From Mikania micrantha (lineage: Eukaryota > Streptophyta > Magnoliopsida > Asterales > Asteraceae), in contig CM018680.1 in the NCBI GenBank assembly GCA_009363875.1, positions 71,428,272 to 71,492,271 on the forward strand: a stretch of DNA of 64,000 nt, given 5' to 3'. Positions 1-9,713 of this stretch are shown here, one piece after another; position 1 is the first letter of the stretch, and every line of letters begins with the position of its first letter. The notes under the pieces were generated by a model, which worked only from the letters and a program-made list of their open reading frames with translations, made no database searches and had not been told where the DNA came from. A program made the position numbers and the translations under genes.

Positions 1-1
1 T

Positions 2-2128
2 CAATTTCTTGGTCATGTAGTAAATCAAAACGGTATTCAAGTGGATCCCAGTAAGATTCAGGCGGTGAAACAGTGGGAGACACCACGAACCCCGACTGAA
101 ATACGTCAATTCTTGGGGTTGGCAGGTTATTATCGCCGGTTTATTAAGAATTTTTCAAAGATAGCCTTGCCACTGACTACATTGACACAGAAAAATCAAC
201 CGTTTGTATGGAATTCTCAACAGGAGGAGGCGTTCCAACTGTTGAAACACAAACTCTGCAACGCACCTATCTTGGCACTACCGGAAGGTATTGATAACTT
301 CACAGTGTATTGTGATGCTTCTCGTCAAGGTCTTGGGTGTGTTTTAATGCAGAACGACAAGGTAATTGCTTACGCTTCTCGACAACTGAAAGTACATGAG
401 AAGAACTATACCACTCATGATCTAGAACTTGGTGCAGTGGTGTTTGCACTTAAGATTTGGAGGCATTATCTATACGGAACTAAGTGTATTATATACACTG
501 ATCACAAAAGTCTCCAACACATTCTAGATCAGAAAATGTTGAACATGCGACAGAGGCGATGGGTTGAACTATTGAACGATTACGACTGTGAGATTCGTTA
601 TCACCCAGGCAAAGCAAATGTTGTAGCTGATGCTTTAAGTCGCAAGGAACGAGTCAAGCCTTTACGTGTGAAAGCGTTAGGTATGACTATTCAAACCAGT
701 CTAATTCCTCAAATCAAAGACGCTCAGCAACAAGCTTTACAAGCAACGAACTATTCTGCTGAGGGACTGAGAGGATTAGATAAGAAACTCGATATCAAAG
801 ACGATGGACTGTTGTATTTCAAAGACCGAATGTGGGTTCCTCTATTCGGTAAATCTCGAACAATTATCTTGGATGAGGTGCACAAATCCAGGTATTCTGT
901 TCATCCAGGTGCTGATAAAATGTATAAAGATCTTAAAGATTTTTACTGGTGGCCTGGAATGAAGAAACAAATAGCTGAATACGTGGATCGATGTCTAACA
1001 TGTCTCAAAGTTAAGGCTGAACATCAACGACCTTCTGGGTTATTGCAACAACCTGAGATTCCCATGTGGAAATGGGATCAGATCTCTATGGATTTCATTA
1101 CTAAATTACCCAGAACATCACGTAATCATGACTCTATATGGGTTATCGTTGATCGCCTTACGAAATCTGCGCATTTCTTACCCATCAGAGAAGATTATTC
1201 TATGGATCGACTCGCTAAACTTTATGTTAATGAGATTGTATCTCGACATGGAGTACCGATCTCTATCATTTCTGACAGAGATAGTCGATTTATGTCACGA
1301 TTTTGGCAAACTCTTCAGAATGTTCTGGGCACACAAATCAATATGAGCACAGCTTATCATCCACAAACTGACGGGCAGACTGAACGAACAAATCAAACTC
1401 TTGAAGACATGCTCAGAAGCTGTGTGATTGATTTTGGAGGTAGCTGGGATATTCATCTTCCACTTGTTGAATTCTCATACAATAACAGCTACCATACCAG
1501 TATTCAATGCGCTCCATTCGAAGCACTTTATGGACGGAAGTGTAGATCACCTATCTGTTGGTCAGAGGTAGGTGAAAGCCAAATCATAGGCCCAGAATTC
1601 ATTCAGGAAACAACTGATAAGATCGCACTCATTCAAGAACGAATCAAAGCTGCTCGCGATCGTCAAAAGAGTTATGCTGATAATCGCCGTAGACCACTCG
1701 AATTTCAAGTAGGTGATCGTGTAATGTTGAAAGTGTCACCTTGGAAAGGCATTTTCAGATTCGGGAAGCGAGGTAAACTTTCGCCAAGATTTGTAGGGCC
1801 GTTTAAAATTCTTGAACGAATTGGACCAGTAGCCTACAGACTTGAATTACCTCTTGAACTCAGTAACATTCACGATGTCTTTCATGTATCTAATCTGAAG
1901 AAATGTTTAACTGATGAATCATTGATCGTACCTCTCGAAGAGATTCATATTGATGAAAAACTTCAGTTCAGTGAAGAGCCAGTGGAGGTAATGGATCGGG
2001 AAATGAAAGTGCTAAAACGTAGCCGCATACCAATTGTTAAAGTGCGGTGGAACTCGCAACGTGGACCCGAATATACGTGGGAACGTGAAGATCAAATGAA
2101 AGCAAAGTACCCACATCTATTCTCATAA
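2..2128 (+). CDS. Chromovirus D pol: RT end, RNase H, integrase, chromodomain (partial)
   Basis: Frame open from the first bases of the window (QFLGHVV, the end of the RT palm/thumb) to TAA at 2126-2128. Numbering from codon 41: RNase H begins near residue 85 (YCDASRQGLG) and continues through TTHDLELGAVVFAL, TDHKSLQHI and ADALSRK. The integrase zinc finger (HX..H..CLTC) is at about 285-325. The integrase catalytic acidic residues are at about 351 (SMDFITKLP), 411 (SDRDSRF) and 447 (GQTERT). A chromodomain-like tail (VKVRWNSQRGPEYTWE) covers roughly 649-695. The product makes and integrates element cDNA; the chromodomain is expected to bias insertion toward particular chromatin. There are no internal stops in the visible part. 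Confidence 0.92.
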   Translation, partial: QFLGHVVNQNGIQVDPSKIQAVKQWETPRTPTEIRQFLGLAGYYRRFIKNFSKIALPLTTLTQKNQPFVWNSQQEEAFQLLKHKLCNAPILALPEGIDNFTVYCDASRQGLGCVLMQNDKVIAYASRQLKVHEKNYTTHDLELGAVVFALKIWRHYLYGTKCIIYTDHKSLQHILDQKMLNMRQRRWVELLNDYDCEIRYHPGKANVVADALSRKERVKPLRVKALGMTIQTSLIPQIKDAQQQALQATNYSAEGLRGLDKKLDIKDDGLLYFKDRMWVPLFGKSRTIILDEVHKSRYSVHPGADKMYKDLKDFYWWPGMKKQIAEYVDRCLTCLKVKAEHQRPSGLLQQPEIPMWKWDQISMDFITKLPRTSRNHDSIWVIVDRLTKSAHFLPIREDYSMDRLAKLYVNEIVSRHGVPISIISDRDSRFMSRFWQTLQNVLGTQINMSTAYHPQTDGQTERTNQTLEDMLRSCVIDFGGSWDIHLPLVEFSYNNSYHTSIQCAPFEALYGRKCRSPICWSEVGESQIIGPEFIQETTDKIALIQERIKAARDRQKSYADNRRRPLEFQVGDRVMLKVSPWKGIFRFGKRGKLSPRFVGPFKILERIGPVAYRLELPLELSNIHDVFHVSNLKKCLTDESLIVPLEEIHIDEKLQFSEEPVEVMDREMKVLKRSRIPIVKVRWNSQRGPEYTWEREDQMKAKYPHLFS

Positions 2129-2155
2129 GCGATTGTCTTAATTTAAGCCTTCACT

Positions 2156-2191
2156 AAATTTCGGGACGAAATTTCTCTAACAGGAGGAGAC
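2156..2191 (+). promoter_or_regulatory. Chromovirus D pre-PPT hairpin and polypurine tract
   Basis: The near-perfect inverted repeat AAATTTCGGGACGAAATTT (2156-2174) is followed by a purine run (aggaggaga, 2182-2190) directly before the LTR at 2192. The purine run is the expected primer site for plus-strand DNA synthesis. The same hairpin occurs before the 3' LTRs of A, B and C. Confidence 0.75.
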
Positions 2192-4327
2192 TGTGACAGT
2201 TGCAAACGAGAATTTACGTCATCAATGACGTGAGCACATTTGATCGTTCTAGAAATCCATGTTGATTTAACAATTGTAATTATTACAGGTTGATAGTAGG
2301 TGAGAAATGATGAATGTGGGCGAAAACCGTGTTCAAAACGGAGTCTTGGATTGCCCGGAATCGTAAAATGAAGAAAAATTTCTAAGTATTGGTCGATTGG
2401 ATTTGCCGCGGTACGCGGAGGTGGGCTTGGAAGTTCTCCGCGGTAAGCGATGCACGAAAGAAATCTGAGATCTCCGGATTTCTTCGCGGTACGCGAAGCC
2501 TTTTTGGGCTTCTGGTCGCGGTACGCGACGGATGTGGCGGTGCAGAAATCTGATCTACTTCATCAGATTTCATGCAAGAAAAAAATTTTATTCTTCTTCT
2601 CGAACTTGGACGCAACCCAGACGAAAACACACACACATATACCATCTGATCTTCATTTTCAAGGCTTTTGAACGCAAGGATCGTACCAGGAATCATCTTA
2701 ACAAGTTCGATCATCGTTTTGAAGTCAGAAATCCGGTTGATTAGGTAATGATCCGTTTTAACCTTCTAGTTTGATTTTGATTGATTAGATCTTGATTTTG
2801 AACGTAATGAGATAGTTAGGATTGTTGATTATTGCCTAGATGATGGCTAGGATTGATTATAAACGAAGAACACGAAGTTCTAACGGTTAAATCCTTGTTT
2901 TGATCCGTTGTGATGCCCGGTTTGCATGAAATCATATCTATGATTATAATGGTGATTGTAACAATGTAGGTGATTAGTTTGATTAAACCTTGAAATCCAA
3001 GGTTAAATCCATGTGTTTCAAACTAATCACAATCATTAACATACTCATTGGAACGATTATCTGATGTTTATGATAACAGTCAGATTAGTATGTTAAACTT
3101 GGTTATTATACCTCTTATGATACTACATTGTGATATTTCATGATATTTGGGTAATCAATAACAAGGATTGATCATTCCTAAGCCATAAAATTATCTAGAA
3201 ACTGTTACAGTATCATAATCAACAACATTAACTATTTGGTTAATTTAAGATTATTCTGATTAATCAAGAATGTCATCAACTTTGTATTAGGAATCTAATG
3301 CAATGTAGGTTCCTACATTATCATACATTGTATGATATAACATTAAATTAACTAATTACATAACTAATATCAGTTTGATGACTTTTAAGTCAATGTCTTT
3401 GACATTGAACGTTCAGAAGGATCTAATCAGTAAACTAGAACATAAATAACTTATTAAAGATAACTAAATGCAGAATCATCTCTGTACTATCAGTTTGGTG
3501 ATACACTGCTACCCTATATATCATCAGGTGAGTTTCGTACAACCCTTTTATTTTTAATCTTTTATAAACATCGGGGAAACTTGTTGAACTTTTAATGAAC
3601 ATATGATATGTATCACTGATATCTGTGTGATTTCATGTGATTGTTGTGACTTTTGTGGGATTTCATGGGATTTTGGCCTGTAGACTGAACTCTATCATGA
3701 CACTGAAAGTCCTCATTTTTGAACTGTATCTAGTGAACCCATGTGTGGCCGAGCAGAAAACATTGATAGTACTATTGGTTGACACCCCATTCGCTGGGAG
3801 GATTGCATCTCCCCTTGTGTGAATGTTTGTTATCTGTTTCCTGAACTTCTTAATGGTGTGATAGACATTAAGATAATGAGGCACTAAGATATGTACCGAC
3901 GGGTAATATCTTGAGACAGACTAGACGTCCGAAAGGAACTAGATACAGGTCCCATGGTTATCCAGAACTGAACTTTTGAGAACGTGCTTATCATATCATA
4001 TTGTTTTAAATTGAACTGTCGATCTCACCAGCTTTGTGCTGACGTTTCAAACTCAAACCTTTTTGCAGGTAAGCAGTAATAGCCGGTGAGGATGCACTTT
4101 TGAGATATTTGCACTTTAATAATTAGTATTGTAATTAAATAAATATAGTTGTAATGTGGTTGTGATTGCGACACCCTGGTAATGTATTTACTTTAAGTTA
4201 ATCTGTGTGCTTATGATATTGGTTCAAGTAAGTCACACCTCACCTCGGAGACATCACCACTATGCTTCCGCAACCGGTTCAGTGACGTCAAGCCAGACAC
4301 GAGGTGACGAGGGGTGGGGGTGTGACA
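2192..4327 (+). repeat. 3' LTR of chromovirus D
   Basis: Starts TGTGACAG after the polypurine tract and ends GTGTGACA; 2136 bp. Near its start it carries four copies of a CCGCGGTACGCGG-like dyad (2406, 2438, 2484, 2516). In its second half it has a donor-like CAG|GTGAGT (GT at 3528) and a pyrimidine-rich TTTTTGCAG|GTAAGC (AG ends 4068). Short ORFs inside it have no family resemblance and are treated as noise. Confidence 0.85.
3528..4068 (+). other. Putative LTR-internal intron (family D)
   Basis: GTGAGT...TTTTTGCAG, 541 nt. A hairpin CAGC-TTTGT-GCTG (4029-4041) lies 27 nt before the AG, where A, B, C and E have CAAC...GTTG. The AG is followed directly by GTAAGC, itself a good donor. Inferred from sequence conservation; no transcript evidence is available. 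Confidence 0.5.
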
Positions 4328-4880
4328 AGTATATGATATACCTACTGTAAAATTTTCAAAAAACACGAAGATCATAAGCTTGGTAAACCTAAGACGATTG
4401 TATACATCAGTGTGTTCGACCGATCAAAGATAAGAATCGTTGATTGTATACATTAGGTTTTTCACCGATCATGTTGCATGTGTCATTACCTTGAATTGAA
4501 AATTGATAGATTAAAACGAAACGTCTTGCAAGGAACGGCTCTTGACCAAAAATCTTCAATTACGCCTTCGATTTGCAATGTTCATCTGGTGATTATAATT
4601 TTAAAGTGAAAAATTTGAGGGTTCTGTAATTTTGTTTGAAGATTTTGAATCCTCTTTCTATTTGTCTTCGATGTGATATAACTGTCAGAAAGATAAAAGT
4701 AAGCAAAAGACATATATGCCCTTTTGTAATCATCAGTCCTCATTTATCATAATTAAATATTATATTCTAAATTAATGTGATCCCTTAGATCAACATCTCA
4801 TGACAATGGTATCCACCTAGGATTGAGTTATTAGGTTATCTCAATTAGTATGGGTTACCATTAGATCATTTCCCTATATA
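4328..4880. other. Intergenic, no recognisable gene
   Basis: AT-rich sequence downstream of element D. No long ORF, repeat family or RNA gene is recognised in it. Confidence 0.6.
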
Positions 4881-5093
4881 TATATAGGTAGGTTCTGATA
4901 AAAAATGAGATTTTTGTAAAAAGTGTAAAAAAACAAAGTGTTATTATAAATAACAATATGCTATTATTAACAAGAAACTGTTAAATATAATAATAGCACT
5001 GTGTTAATATTATAATAACACTTTGTTATCTATAATAGCACTTTGAATTTTATACTTTTTACAAAACTATTACTTTGTACAATAACCTTATAT
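4881..5093. mobile_element. MITE-like inverted repeat
   Basis: About 210 bp in which the left part (from ataggta, through tttttgtaaaaagtgt and aaagtgttatta) is repeated in inverse form on the right (aatagcactttg, actttttacaaaact, aataaccttatat). The middle is AT-rich and has no coding potential. No clear target duplication was found, so the superfamily is open. Confidence 0.5.
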
Positions 5094-5289
5094 ATGTGTG
5101 TGTATAAAAATTAAACATATATAAAAATATATTATTTATAGATAATAAATGTTAATTAGATGAATACGGGTGTTTGAAAAATGATGTTTTGTTGCAGTAA
5201 AAATAAGATGTCTCATTTGTCAATATTTGTTTTATCTAACATTGCATATGATGGTATGTCACATTGCAAAGATGGTCCTTAATTACACA

Positions 5290-5322
5290 CTAGGAATTAC
5301 GACCCGCACGATGCGCCGGGTC
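5290..5322 (-). mobile_element. Helitron 3' terminus (minus strand)
   Basis: Read on the minus strand, a hairpin with GACCCG/CGGGTC arms (5301-5322) is followed 7 nt later by CTAG and then T (CTAG at 5290-5293, A at 5289 on the plus strand). Hairpin, short spacer and CTRR-T is the standard Helitron 3' end. The body should lie at higher coordinates, but I could not place a convincing 5' TC end. Confidence 0.65.
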
Positions 5323-5443
5323 TGATATGTTGCATTGATGTATCTCAATGTAAACGTCTTGCTAATTAATTCTATAAACATGAACATGTCTGTCTATTTA
5401 GAACCCAATTTGCTTGCCTAATTAGGTGTTGGACGATAGTGAT

Positions 5444-5846
5444 TAGAGGTAGCAATTTTTACCTATATCAAAGGAAATAGGTTGGTTTGGATAAACAATT
5501 GTAGTGTAATGTGTTGAAATGAATAACATCATAATATTGAATGGTTTGAGATAGGTAGCACTTAAACACAATAAGGGTCAAGATGGGTAATCAAAAAATT
5601 ATGTAAATGCAGTGACAAACATTTAAGAATTATTAATAACATATTTGATGAGAAAATAACTAAATTATCAAAATGGACTATTTGTTTACTTATAACACAT
5701 TTTAAGTTCGACTAAGTTGATGTTTTTTTTAAAAACAATCCATTTAAAACCCGAACTAATTTTGTTTAAAACTCATTCTGACCCGCACCATCCTGACCCG
5801 AAGTCGTTCTGAGCCGTTACCCAACCCGCCCATTTTGTCAGGCATA
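5444..5846. mobile_element. Possible hAT-type MITE
   Basis: The left end TAGAGGTAGCAATTT and the inverse of the right end (TATGCCTGACAAAAT) resemble hAT MITE termini. The right part has the GGGCGGGT/ACCCG-rich sequence usual in such elements. The flanking 8-mers (ATAGTGAT, ATCATATC) match poorly, so this is weak. Confidence 0.35.
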
Positions 5847-6029
5847 ATCATATCTCACAAAGTATGTTTGGTTGAGGATGAATTGAACAGCAAAGTTAAA
5901 GGGGTACCAGTGAGAAGTTGAGAGAAGTGATATATAATGTATACACAAATAGTTGTACCTCGTGCATTCGAACATGTAGGAAATGAATAGTAAAAAATGT
6001 CTCACAAACACTTTTTGATTTTTAATATA

Positions 6030-6660
6030 TATATGAGGGGAGCGTTATTTGAACATCCTCTATGGATCAGTTAACACCACCTAGTCTCATACGGGTCGTA
6101 TGACCCTATACGGGTCGTATGGTTGTCAGATTTTTTTAGAATTTGTCAGATTTTGTCTGTCGGTTGAAAAAATATACGGGTCGTATGGCCCTATACTACT
6201 GGTATAGCAATAAAAAGTATTTATAATTTTCAGAGGTACAGAGGATGGGACAATCAAATGATCACTCTTACATCTCTCCTGCACTGTGGGGCCCATAAGC
6301 ACCATTCTATAACAGTCATCTCTTTTCAATATCTAATTACTATATATATATACACACACACACATACGGGCACTTCTTCTTATACGGGCATTTCTCCAAA
6401 CACTACAAAAAATGGGCCTGCATCTTCTTCTTCGTTCTTCTTTGTCTCTCTCACCATTGATGCTTCTGCACTCACTGTGCAAACTTCAAATATAAAGATC
6501 CATACGGGCCGTATGGCCCCATACGGGCCGTATGATGCGTGTCAGAAACGTGATTTATTGTGTCAGTTTTTGTCGGAAATAAAATATCCATACGACCCGT
6601 ATAGGATCATACGAGTCGTATGGATGATGTATGTTGAACCTACCTGACGTCTCCCTAACC
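6030..6660. repeat. Cluster of CATACGGGYCGTATG dyads in a MITE-like segment
   Basis: Seven near-perfect 15-16-bp palindromes of the form CATACGGGYCGTATG start near 6088, 6106, 6173, 6501, 6520, 6589 and 6608, in two groups about 300 bp apart. Half-sites occur near 6364 and 6382. The segment edges are roughly inverse (GGGGAGCG...TTGAAC on the left, GTTGAACC...CTCCCT on the right), so this may be a non-autonomous DNA element. The ORF running through it is not credible. Confidence 0.55.
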
Positions 6661-6689
6661 GATCCCATATATTAATGTTATCAAACTGT

Positions 6690-7615
6690 TAGAAAAAATG
6701 TAACATAGATGGTTTTTGAAGTGACGGTTATTATTTACTTTTAAATTTTAAAAAATAACAAAAATACCGACAACCTTCATCTCTGCCCTTTATCTTATTC
6801 AACCACAAGTCCACGACCACCATCAACCTTCAACCCTACCATTCCATCTATTCCGGCACTCGGTTCATCTTCCTCAAAACAATCGTTTCCAGTTTCCTGC
6901 ATCGATACTCCTGGAAGATTCGATTCCGGTCAATTTCGATGATGCCGGAAGTAGCGAAACGGCGAAACGAGCGTTGGAGGAGTTGCTCGTTGTTCGCCGG
7001 CCGATGATGGAGTCGAACGAAGTTGGTGAACGTTAGGATGTGGAGATGAGAGAAAGCTCGTATCCTACGTCGTCGTGCTCGTCGGTTGTTGATAGTTGTC
7101 TAGGTTTGCTGAGACGATGCCCATTCAAGTGCAGGTGAGAAACCGCTTGATGTTAATTTGGATCTAGCGTTGTATAGAGCTAAAGTTTTGGGAATGAATT
7201 TTCGATATAAGGAAGCTGAAGAGATTCTTCAGAAGGTATAAAATTCTCATGATTTTGTTAAAATCGATTTGATTTGCCTATTGATTCACCTCGCATTAAA
7301 TTAATTTTGATTTCATTGGCATGCTTAGATTTCGTTTAAAAATTGTACTGACTATTGAAGCTAAATGGATTAGCTAGAAAATCCAGGCAAACCCTAGCCA
7401 ATAACAGTTGCTTAATCAGTCAGTATAGTGGTTGCGGTTAGGTGGTGGTGGTGGCAGGTGGTGATAGATGATGGGTGATGGTGGTGGTGGGTGAACAAGA
7501 AAAAGGGTTGGGAGTGAAGGTGAATGTTGGTAAAGGGTATTTTTGTCATTTTTTAATATTCAACCGAAAAAAATAACAGACATCCGATCCAATGACAACC
7601 TATGTAACACTTTTG
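6690..7615. mobile_element. Probable Pack-MULE carrying a gene fragment
   Basis: Degenerate inverted ends of about 75 bp surround a gene fragment. The left end has tgtaacatag, then acggttatta, then taaaaaataacaaaaatacc. The right end has ggtatttttgtcattttttaa, then ctgttattttttt in inverse form, then ctatgtaaca. The structure fits a Mutator-like element that captured host DNA. No clean 9-bp target duplication was found, so superfamily and exact ends are inferred. Confidence 0.5.
6940..7237 (+). pseudogene. Captured gene fragment, HCF107-like (HAT/TPR RNA-processing protein)
   Basis: Broken frames on the plus strand read ALEELLVVRRPMME at about 6970-7011, then after stops and frame changes NLDLALYRAKVLGMNFRYKE at about 7160-7220, ending in AEEILQK before a GTATAA donor-like site. 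I associate this with the N-terminal part of HCF107/Mbb1-type chloroplast RNA-maturation proteins, from memory of the family and not from a search. An intron-like AT-rich stretch follows. It has in-frame stops and lies between inverted ends, so it is a fragment and not a working gene. Confidence 0.45.
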
Positions 7616-8005
7616 CAAAAAGTGTGGCCCACAGATGTAATTTTTCAAAGTCAAGAACCATCGTTAACATACCACAAGGACCAACCATGTAATTAACTCT
7701 TCTATAAATAAACAAAAAGATCGTAGCAGAAAACAATTTTATAGAAATGTCATACCAAACAAAAGGTTTTGGCATCGTTGATGAAAAAAAAATCTTTTTA
7801 GAAAATTATTGAAAGTGGTTTAAATATTCAGATATCAAACAAACATTACATTAAAATTAAGCTATACTTAATATTAAGTTCACAATAAAAACTAAAAATA
7901 TCTAACATTTATCCTCAAAAACTTTAAAAATCTCTAATATTTATTTTAGATTTCCAAGAACTTATATTACTGATTAGTTACTCAGAAAGATGCAAATTTA
8001 ACAAA
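7616..8005. other. Intergenic, AT-rich
   Basis: Sequence between the probable Pack-MULE and the LINE remnant. No supportable gene or repeat was seen. Confidence 0.5.
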
Positions 8006-8560
8006 TCATGTAGAACATGTTAATCTCATGTCAACATTCGTCCGCCCTTGCTTCTCTTTCCTTCCACTGTGAGAGTTTCCACTCTTCATACATGTTTCGT
8101 CATATGTTTTCCAAACGTGCTCGTACCATCTCAATTCTTTCTTTTCTAATTTATTTGAGTTACACACTACCCCTAATCTTTTCTTGAAAATGTCATTCAT
8201 TCTCCACTTAAGCTTTATGTACTTTCACACATCCATTTTAACATCCTCATCTCTAATATCTCCAATTTTCTCCATTGAATCTTCTTGAATGGCCAATAAA
8301 TTATTTTGTACAACATAGCCGAGCCTACAACTCTATACAAGTTTCCTTTTAGCTTTTCTAAGAACTTTTTGTCAAATAAGAAACTTGTGACTTCTCTTCA
8401 CTTATACCAACATACCTAGACACGATGAGCTATGTCGCAATAAATGTACCCATCGCAATGAACAAAAGATCATAAATACTTGAAGTTTATTGTTTATGAC
8501 ACCTCTTAGCTTTCAATAGCCATCTAGTCGTCATCCTCCTTTTCAATGCCCTGGAGTTAT
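8006..8560 (-). pseudogene. Decayed LINE reverse-transcriptase fragment
   Basis: On the minus strand, disrupted frames include EMRMLKWMCES, then MNDIFKKRLGVV, then KELRWYEHVWK, followed by a basic stretch. This is the recognisable C-terminal end of plant LINE reverse transcriptases (MRMLRWMCG...RLRWFGHV). Stops and frameshifts are frequent upstream (8200-8560). It is an old, inactive remnant with no nearby 5' part. Confidence 0.6.
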
Positions 8561-8930
8561 AATATAAATATTCAGTTTTGGACCAACTCATACGCAGAGA
8601 CGGCAGATTTAATATATAGATTTATATATATAGGTATAAATATATATATTTTAAATCGATATTAGTTGTTATGAATCCGAAAATTTACAAATTCATAATT
8701 CATTCAAAATTCGATTAAGTTTGGTCGCAAACAAAAAAAATCAAAAACCAAATTAAAATCTGGTTTGATTGGAATCTCGGTTTACAAAGCCTGTTTCAAA
8801 TACTAGATTGAGTAGATTCCCGTGATTTGAATAGTTGGACAACAAAAGGTGCCAACTTGCCATTATCACAAAAAAAAGAGCTATCATTTGATCATAATTT
8901 CATGATTAAAATTCGAAAGCAAACAAAAAG

Positions 8931-9195
8931 TAAGGCTGGCAAAACGGGTCTTAACGGGTTTTAACAGGTTTCAGACGACGCGATTAATGCAAATATAAAC
9001 ATGAAAACGACTTGTTTAACACTTGGTTTGATGATTTAAGCATGACAGTTCTATATTTTATCTAACAAAAAAGAAAAATGTTGAAGACTAGCCTCTTAAT
9101 TTTTATTATTTTTAAAAAAGTAAAAAATCAAATAGTAAATTTTTTGCTAAACAGGTCTAATCGTGTCTTAAAAGGTACCAATTTTGCCAGCCCTA
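8931..9195. mobile_element. hAT-type MITE with 8-bp target duplication
   Basis: A 265-bp element with terminal inverted repeats TAAGGCTGGCAAAA and (inverse of the right end) TAGGGCTGGCAAAA. It is flanked by exact 8-bp direct repeats ACAAAAAG at 8923-8930 and 9196-9203. Inverted ends with an 8-bp duplication are diagnostic for hAT elements. It has no coding sequence. Confidence 0.88.
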
Positions 9196-9667
9196 ACAAA
9201 AAGTAAGACCATGGTGGCTTCTGTAGACGACAATGTCAACCAAAGTCTTTGTAAGATGTAGACTTTACCATCAAAACACACATCACAACCATAGTCATTG
9301 AACCATAACATAAGTTAGCTCATGAGTCAATATAAACAACAAGAAACACCAACAATCAAAGTCTTAATTTATCAGATGTATCCCGTACGTTCAAATCTAA
9401 CCAAAGACATTGACTATAAACCGTAACACAAGTTAGATAGAGTATCTAACACTTCTTTGCATTGCAAGTGCTAGTCTAAAAGGGTACTATTCGAAGCTTG
9501 ATTTAGAACATGCTTTACGCAAGGTTTAGGGAGGGGCCAGATGATGTTCACAACCTTATATTACAAATTCATGTAAAAGGTGAACCTATGACATCACTCG
9601 TAGTTATAAAGTAACAACCTTATCCGTTGCTAAAGTATCTGTCCTCGCATTTGCTAGCCTACCACTC

Positions 9668-9674
9668 TATAAAT
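9668..9674 (+). promoter_or_regulatory. TATA box of the WAK-like gene
   Basis: TATAAAT within ctctataaatt, 40 nt before the start codon at 9714. This implies a short leader. The region 9196-9667 upstream shows no other gene. Confidence 0.55.
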
Positions 9675-9713
9675 TGATATGATAATTGTTGGTAAACACA
9701 CAAATAATAATAC

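Larger units (their letters stand above)
1..4327 (+). mobile_element. Ty3/gypsy chromovirus D, 3' part
   Basis: The 3' portion of an LTR retrotransposon; its 5' LTR, gag, protease and most of RT lie before the window. What remains is the end of RT, RNase H, integrase, a chromodomain-like tail, a polypurine tract and a complete 3' LTR ending in TGTGACA at 4327. The flanking target duplication should be AGTAT (4328-4332), but the partner copy is outside the window. The pol frame is open to its stop, so nothing visible here is broken. The long LTR and C-terminal chromodomain point to the Tekay/Del branch of chromoviruses (family knowledge, not tested). Confidence 0.93.

Noticed and set aside
6258..6647. 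129-codon ORF as a gene
   Set aside because: It runs through microsatellite and palindrome repeats, has no family resemblance and no promoter.
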